DNA of 6,820 bases from Selenomonadaceae bacterium (lineage in GTDB: Bacteria; Bacillota; Negativicutes; Selenomonadales; Selenomonadaceae), in contig JAFSUE010000087.1 of the NCBI GenBank assembly GCA_017445435.1, positions 1 to 6,820 of the forward strand, read 5' to 3'. The notes below the pieces were generated by a model. It ran no database searches and had not been told where the DNA came from. It was given only the letters and a program-made list of their open reading frames with translations. This document shows positions 1 to 5,561 of this stretch, in pieces; position 1 is the first letter of the stretch; each line of letters starts with the position of its first letter. The position numbers were made by a program, and so were the translations under genes.

Positions 1-2251
1 AAAATCTGCGCGTATTGTCGGTGAAGTTTTAGGTAAATATCACCCGCACGGCGACACTTCGGTTTACGACGCTATAGTAAGAATGGCGCAAGATTTTTCG
101 ATGCGCTACACGTTAGCAGACGGTCACGGCAACTTCGGTTCAGTCGACGGCGACCCTGCGGCTGCAATGCGTTATACGGAAGTTCGTATGTCGAAAATTT
201 CCGAATTGATGTTGCAAGACATTGAAAAGGAAACTGTTGACTTTGTCCCCAACTACGACGAATCTTTAAAAGAGCCGTCCGTACTTCCTGCGAAATTTCC
301 ACAACTTTTAGTAAATGGTACGTCAGGAATTGCAGTAGGTATGGCGACGAACATTCCGCCGCATAATATGGGCGAAGTTATCGACGCGACTTTACTTTTA
401 ATTGACAATCCAGACGCTGAACTTGGCGACCTTATGGAAAAAATTCAAGGTCCAGACTTCCCGACTGCCGCGCAGATTTTAGGTACGGACGGAATTATTG
501 ACGCTTATAAAACTGGACGCGGTTTAATTAAAATGCGGGCGAAAACTGAAGTTGACACGTTGCCCAATGGTAAGCCGCGAATCATTGTTACTGAACTTCC
601 CTATCAAGTCAACAAGGCGCGGTTGATTGAAAAAATTGCTGACCTTGTACGCGAAAAGACGATTGAAGGCATTACCGACCTTCGCGACGAATCAGACCGC
701 GACGGTATGCGTATCGTTATGGAACTGCGCAAAGATGCTAACCCGCAAATTATGCTGAATCAACTTTTCAAGCATACGCAAATGCAAGATTCTTTCGGCG
801 TGATAATGTTGGCGCTTGTCGACGGTAAGCCAGAAGTTTTGACGTTAAAGCAAGTACTTCAACATTACATTAAGCACCAGGAAGAAATTATCACGCGCAG
901 AACAAAATTTGACCTTACGAAGGCTAAGGCGCGGGAACATATTTTAGAAGGACTTACAACGGCGATTGATAACCTTGACTCCGTTATTAAAACTGTTCGC
1001 GAAAGTGCAACCGTCATTAAGGCGAAAGAAGAACTTATAAACCAATTTAAACTTAGCGACCTTCAAGCGCAGGCAATTTTAGATTTACGCTTGCAAAAAT
1101 TGACTGGGCTTGAACGTGAAAAGATTGAAACTGAGACGCGTTTCGTCAAGGCGGCTATTGAAAAGTTCAACGATATTCTTAGCCACGAAGATAAAATTTT
1201 GGAGATTATCAAAGCTGAACTGCTTGCCGTCAAGGAAAAATATAATGATGAGCGGCGCACGGAAATTATTCGTGAAGAAGTTCAAATTAAATTCGATGAG
1301 GAAGATTTAATCCACGACGATGACATTGTAGTCACGATGACACGCGGCGGCTACGTCAAAAGAATTTCCCTTGCTACGTACAAAAATCAAAAGCGCGGCG
1401 GAATTGGCGTCACGGGTATGAGTACGAAGGCTGAAGATATTGTCGAACACATTTTGATAACGACGAATCATCACACAATTTTATTTTTCACGAATCGCGG
1501 GCGCGTCTTTCCACTTAAAGCTTATCAGATTGTCGAATCAAGCCGCGTTGCTAAAGGCGTCCACATTGGAAATTTAATTCCGCTTGACGCTGACGAAATG
1601 GTAACCGCGTTGATTAAAGTTAAAGATTTTGACCCAACGCGCTACCTTTTCATGGCGACAAAAAAAGGTATTGTCAAGAAAACTCAACTGTCCGAATTTA
1701 ACGCGGCGGCTAAACGTGGCGTCATTGCTATTAAACTTCAAAAGGGCGACGAACTTATTGCCGTTAAATTTACCGAAGGTGAACGCTACGTAATTTTAGG
1801 TACGGCGAAAGGTAAAGCGATTGTCTTTGCGGAAGAGGAAGTACGCGCACTTAGCAGAGCTACTCAAGGTGTACGCGGCATAAAGTTACAGCGCGGCGAT
1901 TATGTAGTTGGTATGGACAAACTTAGCGAAGACGCGGAACTTTTGACGGTTAGCGCGGAAGGTTACGGCAAGCGTACTCCAACTTCTGAATATCACCCGC
2001 AATCACGCGGCGGCGTTGGCGTCATCAATATGAAAGTTACGGAAAAAACTGGCGACGTTATCGGAATTAAAGTTGTTCGCCCTGACCGCGATTTACTTTT
2101 AATCACGACTGAAGGTCTTGTCATTCGCACGGACGTTTCAGCCATTTCAGTTATAAGCCGCAATACGCAGGGCGTTATGCTTATGAAGACTAAGCCTGAC
2201 GATAAAGTTGCCGCAATGGCTACCGTCGTATCCAAAAGCGACGAAGGGTAA
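1..2251 (+). CDS. gyrA: DNA gyrase subunit A, 5'-truncated by the window edge
   Basis: GyrA is the DNA cleavage and rejoining subunit of the A2B2 gyrase that introduces negative supercoils using ATP hydrolysed by GyrB. The first full codon is at position 2, and 749 residues are present. About 64 N-terminal residues are missing, judged by alignment to E. coli numbering, giving about 813 in total, close to the Bacillus length. Visible in order: the quinolone-determining loop GKYHPHGDTSVYD (codons 32-70); the catalytic Tyr of AAAMRYTE (173-175, E. coli Y122); the DNA-intercalating Ile in NGTSGIAVGM (329-331, E. coli I174); the tower and coiled-coil region; the GyrA box QKRGGIG (1388-1408); and a C-terminal beta-pinwheel with six GyrA-box-like turns, including AAAKRGVIAIKL, RATQGVRGIKL and QSRGGVGVINMK. 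There is no long acidic tail after the last blade. No frameshift or intein is seen. ParC is the alternative, but the intact GyrA box and six blades favour GyrA. Confidence 0.97.
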   Translation, partial: KSARIVGEVLGKYHPHGDTSVYDAIVRMAQDFSMRYTLADGHGNFGSVDGDPAAAMRYTEVRMSKISELMLQDIEKETVDFVPNYDESLKEPSVLPAKFPQLLVNGTSGIAVGMATNIPPHNMGEVIDATLLLIDNPDAELGDLMEKIQGPDFPTAAQILGTDGIIDAYKTGRGLIKMRAKTEVDTLPNGKPRIIVTELPYQVNKARLIEKIADLVREKTIEGITDLRDESDRDGMRIVMELRKDANPQIMLNQLFKHTQMQDSFGVIMLALVDGKPEVLTLKQVLQHYIKHQEEIITRRTKFDLTKAKAREHILEGLTTAIDNLDSVIKTVRESATVIKAKEELINQFKLSDLQAQAILDLRLQKLTGLEREKIETETRFVKAAIEKFNDILSHEDKILEIIKAELLAVKEKYNDERRTEIIREEVQIKFDEEDLIHDDDIVVTMTRGGYVKRISLATYKNQKRGGIGVTGMSTKAEDIVEHILITTNHHTILFFTNRGRVFPLKAYQIVESSRVAKGVHIGNLIPLDADEMVTALIKVKDFDPTRYLFMATKKGIVKKTQLSEFNAAAKRGVIAIKLQKGDELIAVKFTEGERYVILGTAKGKAIVFAEEEVRALSRATQGVRGIKLQRGDYVVGMDKLSEDAELLTVSAEGYGKRTPTSEYHPQSRGGVGVINMKVTEKTGDVIGIKVVRPDRDLLLITTEGLVIRTDVSAISVISRNTQGVMLMKTKPDDKVAAMATVVSKSDEG

Positions 2252-2253
2252 TT

Positions 2254-2288
2254 GAATTAAGAATTAAGAATGTAGAATTAAGAATTAT
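2254..2288. repeat. Five-copy 7-bp tandem repeat between convergent gyrA and mfd
   Basis: The 36-bp gap between the two stop codons is almost entirely five head-to-tail heptamers. Units 1, 2 and 4 are GAATTAA, unit 3 is GAATGTA, and unit 5 is GAATTAT. The array starts two bases after the gyrA TAA, and its last base is also part of the mfd stop codon (complement of 2288-2290). It contains no GC-rich stem and no hairpin followed by a T-run, so it does not look like an intrinsic terminator for either gene. The only dyad is the short TAATT-G-AATTA centred at 2254, at the gyrA stop. Its function is unknown. It could be a slippage-prone microsatellite or one copy of a dispersed intergenic repeat family. 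Confidence 0.85.
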
Positions 2289-5200
2289 TATGACAGTTTG
2301 CGAAGGATAATTAAAACTTCGTGGAAAAAATTTTTCTTAGACACTAAGTCAATGAAAATTTCTTTCGACTTCTGCAAATCTCTGAATCGTGACGAATATT
2401 TTTTCTGCAAGGCTACGTAACCTGCAGGCGAAATTTTTGGCGAATCGGTAAACGCAATTTCAAGGCGTCTAACCTTCAATGTAAGGGACTTGACGCCAAT
2501 TTTTTTTGCCAACGTTTTAACTCGTGCTACATTCAGCAAATTTACTACTGGCTCTGTAGGTTCGCCGAATCTGTCAATAATTTCGTCCAGCAAATCGTCA
2601 ATTTCCCTTTCATCTTTCACGACGGCTAATCGTTGATAAATTTCGATCTTGTGCATTGAATCCGAAATAAAATTTTTGTCAATGTACGCCTCAACTGGCA
2701 AACTTATTGAAGGATCGGGCGCAATTTCTTTTGGCTGATTCTGTTGCAGACGACTAACCGCCGCTTCCAAAAGTTGACAGTACATTTCAAAACCTACGCT
2801 TGCAATATGCCCGTGCTGTTGAGCGCCAAGTAAATTTCCTGCGCCGCGTATTTCTAAATCACGCATTGCAATTTTAAAGCCCGCGCCAAGTTGTGCAAAC
2901 TCCTTCATAGCTTGCAAGCGTTTCTGCGCCTGTTCACTTAAAATTTTTTCGCGCTTATGGACAAAGTACGCAAACGCCATTTGACTTGACCTGCCAACTC
3001 TGCCGCGCATTTGATAAAGTTGCGCCAATCCAAAATTATCCGCGTCGTAAACAATAATCGTATTTGCATTTGGTACATCAAGCCCATTTTCAATTATCGT
3101 CGTCGAAAGTAAAACGTCAAACGCGCCTTCGTAAAAATCCATCATCACGCTTTCCAAAAAAATATCTGACTGTTGACCGTGCGCCGTCTGAATTTTCGCC
3201 TCTGGTACAAGTTCTGAAAGATGATTGTACATTAAATCAATAGTTTCAATTCTGTTGTAGACGAAGTAAACTTGACCGCCGCGCCGAATTTCCCTGCGTA
3301 TCGCGTCCGCAATAACTTCGTCGTCATCCGCTATAACGTAAGTTTGCACTGGAAAACGATTTTCAGGCGGCGTCGTTATCAAACTCATATCTCTTGCACT
3401 GACTAACGACATATGCAAAGTTCGCGGAATTGGCGTTGCACTTAGCGCTAACACGTCAACGCCAGCCGTTAGTGACCGAATTTTTTCTTTCTGCTTGACG
3501 CCAAATCTTTGTTCTTCGTCAATTATCAGCAAGCCCAAATCTTTGAACTCAACCTTAGAATTTAAAAGTGAATGCGTACCGATTAAAATATCAATTTGTC
3601 CTGCGCGGACTTTTTGCAAAGTAATTCGCTGTTCCTTCGGCGTACGGAAACGGCAAACTACATCAACCGTTGGCGCAAAATTTTTAAAACGTTCGCTGAA
3701 AGTTTGATAATGTTGCTGAGCTAAAACGGTCGTCGGTACGAGCATTGCAACTTGTTTGCCATTGACAGCCGCTTTATACGCCGCGCGAATTGCAACTTCA
3801 GTTTTGCCAAATCCAACGTCACCGCAAATTAACCTGTCCATTGGGCGCGAATTTTCCATATCAGCTTTAACGGCGTCGACAGCTTGCAACTGTTCGGCAG
3901 TTTCTTCGTACGGAAAATTTTCTTCAAACTCAATCTGCGTGTCGTCATCAGGCGCGAAGGCGTAACCTTTAGCCGCCATACGTTTAGCGTAAATTTCAAT
4001 CAACTTTTCTGCAATATCTTCAACTGCCGTTGCCGCCCGTGACTTAGCGCGTAACCAATCGCCAGTGTTCAATTTTGACAAACTTGGTACGGAATTTTCA
4101 CCAGCTATATATTTTTGCAGACGGTTTACAGCTTCAGTCGGCAAATAAATTTTATCGCCGCCGCCGTACTGAATGTGCAGATAATCTTTCTTTACGCCGT
4201 CAAGTTCAAGCGTTTCAATGCCAAGATATTTTCCAATGCCATTTGTCGGGTGGACGACGTAATCTCCCGCGTGAATTTCGCTGAAATGTTTAATCGGATC
4301 GCCAGCATAACTAGGCTTAGTGCGTCGGCGTTCGCGTTGACTGCCGAAAATATTTTTTTCAGTGATGACTGCAACGTTAGCGGCAGGGAAAATAAAGCCT
4401 TCCTCAAGCGTACTAAGTTCAAGAAAAATTTGTTTGCCAGTGGGAAATTTATGTACGTCCAAAAGATTTTTTATTCTGTCCAACTTTTTCTGCGCGGAAA
4501 ATGTCACGAAAATTTTTCTGCCAAGTTTAAGTTGCGCCTTAATTTCGCTAAGGAAAAAATCCATTTGCGCGTTGCAATCCATAACGGGTTCAGTTTTAAT
4601 TTGCAAGCCGTGTCCCAACGTTTCAAGGCAAAATTTCCCGTCAAAGTTGACAAGTTCACCGTAGGAAAAAATATTTCCAGCCAGTTCGGCGTCTTCTTTA
4701 GTGAGGGCGTCAATTTTTTCTGCAAGCCGCGCAGGTTCATCAAGTATAACTTTTTCCGCGCAGGTTAAAACGGGTTCAGCGTCAAAATTTTCATCAGCAT
4801 TGACAGGCAAAATATTTACGGCGTCAACATTTTTTACTGAGCGCAAAGTTTCCGTGCTAAGTTCGCGAATCGAATCGACGCTTTCATCAAAAAATTCAAG
4901 GCGAAATGGCGCAGGCGAATTTATAGGGAAAACGTCGACAATGCCTCCGCGTACGCTGAATTTGCCGATAGAATCAATTTCAGTAGCGCGTTCATAGCCA
5001 TAATTTACAAGTTCATTTAAAAATTTTTCCAGTGAAAGATTTTGACCAAGTTTAATTTTAATCTGCGCTGAAATAAAATTTTTGCGTGAAAAATCTTTCG
5101 TGACGATTGACGCAGGCGACGCCAAAACTATAATTGATTCGCCATTCAAAAGGCGCGTTAAAAGTTCAAGGCGGCGTGATTTACGTTCAAGCCCAACGAC

Positions 5201-5473
5201 GCCAGCACGAACTTTGAAAAGATCGACTTCGGGGAATTCTTCGACGGCGAAGTTAGGTAAAAATTCTTGCAAGTCCGATTGCCACGCAGAAATATTTTCG
5301 CGTTCCGTCACAATCATTGTAGGGCGAGGCTTTTTAGCAAGTGCCGCCGCGATAACTGCAACTTTCGCCGTGCCAGAAAGTCCAGCGATTGAAAAATCTT
5401 TTCTGCGTGGAAAAATTTTTACCACGTCGGCAACATCTTTGTCTTTCAAAATAAGTTCTAAAATTTTACTCAT
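2288..5473 (-). CDS. mfd: Transcription-repair coupling factor Mfd
   Basis: Mfd is a DNA translocase that pushes stalled RNA polymerase off damaged templates and recruits UvrA for nucleotide excision repair. Its 1061 residues compare with 1148 in E. coli. Domains in order: a UvrB-like module (about 1-225) with a degenerate nucleotide loop (GLSGTAKVAV, no GKT); the UvrA-contact residues R175, R191 and F195, matching E. coli R165, R181 and F185; a shortened D1b/D3 stretch; the RNA-polymerase-interacting domain (about 399-456) with L422 matching E. coli L499; and the RecG-like motor with Walker A GDVGFGKT (551-558), DEEQ (652-655), SATPIPRTL (678-686), IIENGLDVPNANT and QMRGRVGRS (821-829). These are followed by the translocation motif RGAGNLLG (876-883) and D7 (about 921-1008), where E964, D967 and R968 match the E. 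coli lock residues E1045, D1048 and R1049. The ATG start fits the family N-terminus. The gene is convergent with gyrA and divergent from the MATE gene. Confidence 0.98.
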   Translation of the reverse strand: MSKILELILKDKDVADVVKIFPRRKDFSIAGLSGTAKVAVIAAALAKKPRPTMIVTERENISAWQSDLQEFLPNFAVEEFPEVDLFKVRAGVVGLERKSRRLELLTRLLNGESIIVLASPASIVTKDFSRKNFISAQIKIKLGQNLSLEKFLNELVNYGYERATEIDSIGKFSVRGGIVDVFPINSPAPFRLEFFDESVDSIRELSTETLRSVKNVDAVNILPVNADENFDAEPVLTCAEKVILDEPARLAEKIDALTKEDAELAGNIFSYGELVNFDGKFCLETLGHGLQIKTEPVMDCNAQMDFFLSEIKAQLKLGRKIFVTFSAQKKLDRIKNLLDVHKFPTGKQIFLELSTLEEGFIFPAANVAVITEKNIFGSQRERRRTKPSYAGDPIKHFSEIHAGDYVVHPTNGIGKYLGIETLELDGVKKDYLHIQYGGGDKIYLPTEAVNRLQKYIAGENSVPSLSKLNTGDWLRAKSRAATAVEDIAEKLIEIYAKRMAAKGYAFAPDDDTQIEFEENFPYEETAEQLQAVDAVKADMENSRPMDRLICGDVGFGKTEVAIRAAYKAAVNGKQVAMLVPTTVLAQQHYQTFSERFKNFAPTVDVVCRFRTPKEQRITLQKVRAGQIDILIGTHSLLNSKVEFKDLGLLIIDEEQRFGVKQKEKIRSLTAGVDVLALSATPIPRTLHMSLVSARDMSLITTPPENRFPVQTYVIADDDEVIADAIRREIRRGGQVYFVYNRIETIDLMYNHLSELVPEAKIQTAHGQQSDIFLESVMMDFYEGAFDVLLSTTIIENGLDVPNANTIIVYDADNFGLAQLYQMRGRVGRSSQMAFAYFVHKREKILSEQAQKRLQAMKEFAQLGAGFKIAMRDLEIRGAGNLLGAQQHGHIASVGFEMYCQLLEAAVSRLQQNQPKEIAPDPSISLPVEAYIDKNFISDSMHKIEIYQRLAVVKDEREIDDLLDEIIDRFGEPTEPVVNLLNVARVKTLAKKIGVKSLTLKVRRLEIAFTDSPKISPAGYVALQKKYSSRFRDLQKSKEIFIDLVSKKNFFHEVLIILRKLS

Positions 5474-5478
5474 TGCTT

Positions 5479-5510
5479 AAAAATCATCTCATTTCGCATT
5501 GAAGATTTTT
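5479..5510. repeat. Imperfect inverted repeat over the mfd ribosome-binding site
   Basis: The left arm AAAAATCATC (5479-5488) and right arm GAAGATTTTT (5501-5510) pair over nine of ten positions, with one A-A mismatch (5486/5503) and a 12-nt spacer. The dyad overlaps the mfd Shine-Dalgarno site and the -35 element of the MATE promoter (5499-5504). It could act as a protein-binding operator or as a weak AT-rich hairpin in the mfd leader. It may also be chance in AT-rich DNA. If mfd transcription starts near 5507, as the promoter guess implies, the 5' arm would be only partly transcribed, which weakens the RNA-hairpin reading. Confidence 0.4.
5483..5490 (-). promoter_or_regulatory. Probable ribosome-binding site of mfd
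   Basis: Read on the minus strand the site is GAGATGAT, one mismatch from GAGGTGAT, the distal part of the usual anti-Shine-Dalgarno complement. It lies 9 nt before the mfd ATG. It is weaker than the site of the neighbouring MATE gene, and part of it falls in one arm of the inverted repeat at 5479-5510. It supports the ATG at 5471-5473 as the start. Confidence 0.55.
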
Positions 5511-5526
5511 TTTATTATGATACAAT
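5499..5526 (+). promoter_or_regulatory. Sigma-70/SigA-type promoter for the MATE gene
   Basis: The -35 element is TTGAAG (5499-5504, four of six consensus bases), followed by a 16-bp spacer carrying a run of eight T's and a -10 element TACAAT (5521-5526, five of six). The bases TGA directly before it (5518-5520) form an extended -10. The predicted start near 5533 gives a leader of about 30 nt. The element overlaps the predicted mfd promoter on the other strand. Confidence 0.6.
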
Positions 5527-5539
5527 TTTAAATAGTCAA
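5512..5539 (-). promoter_or_regulatory. Possible promoter for mfd
   Basis: On the minus strand there is a good -35-like TTGACT (complement of 5534-5539). Two imperfect -10 candidates follow: CATAAT (complement of 5514-5519), five of six bases but with a short 14-bp spacer, and TAATAA (complement of 5512-5517), a poor match but with a 16-bp spacer. The placement upstream of mfd is sensible, but neither combination is ideal, so this is tentative. The MATE -10 lies between these -35 and -10 elements, so RNA polymerase could probably occupy only one of the two promoters at a time. Confidence 0.35.
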
Positions 5540-5549
5540 TTTTACGTTG

Positions 5550-5557
5550 AAAGGTGA
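5550..5557 (+). promoter_or_regulatory. Ribosome-binding site of the MATE gene
   Basis: The sequence AAAGGTGA, followed by TTTT, stands directly before the ATG at 5562. It matches the AGGTGAT part of the anti-Shine-Dalgarno complement well. It decides the start: the only nearby in-frame alternative, TTG at 5547, would place the site inside the coding region. Confidence 0.75.
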
Positions 5558-5561
5558 TTTT

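Noticed and set aside
1..2251. Topoisomerase IV subunit ParC instead of GyrA
   Set aside because: The complete GyrA box, six-bladed C-terminal domain, length and close resemblance to Bacillus GyrA throughout fit GyrA better.
2252..2290. Possible bidirectional intrinsic terminator
   Set aside because: Only short AT palindromes such as TAATT-G-AATTA are present. There is no stable stem with a loop and no following T-run on either strand.
4115..4768. 217-codon open frame on the + strand inside mfd
   Set aside because: It lies wholly antisense to conserved Mfd codons, has no ribosome-binding site, and its translation is a basic, Phe/Ser-rich stretch with no recognisable family. It is a shadow of mfd codon usage.
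5082..5480. 132-codon open frame on the + strand across the mfd start
   Set aside because: It is antisense to the conserved Mfd N-terminus, is Ser/Arg-rich in a way typical of shadow frames, and has no initiation signal.
5470..5499. Nine-codon leader frame (MRNEMIFKQ) on the minus strand whose TGA overlaps the mfd ATG
   Set aside because: The ATGA overlap would suit translational coupling, but no Shine-Dalgarno site precedes its ATG, the start lies very near the predicted transcript end, and a frame this short is easily produced by chance.
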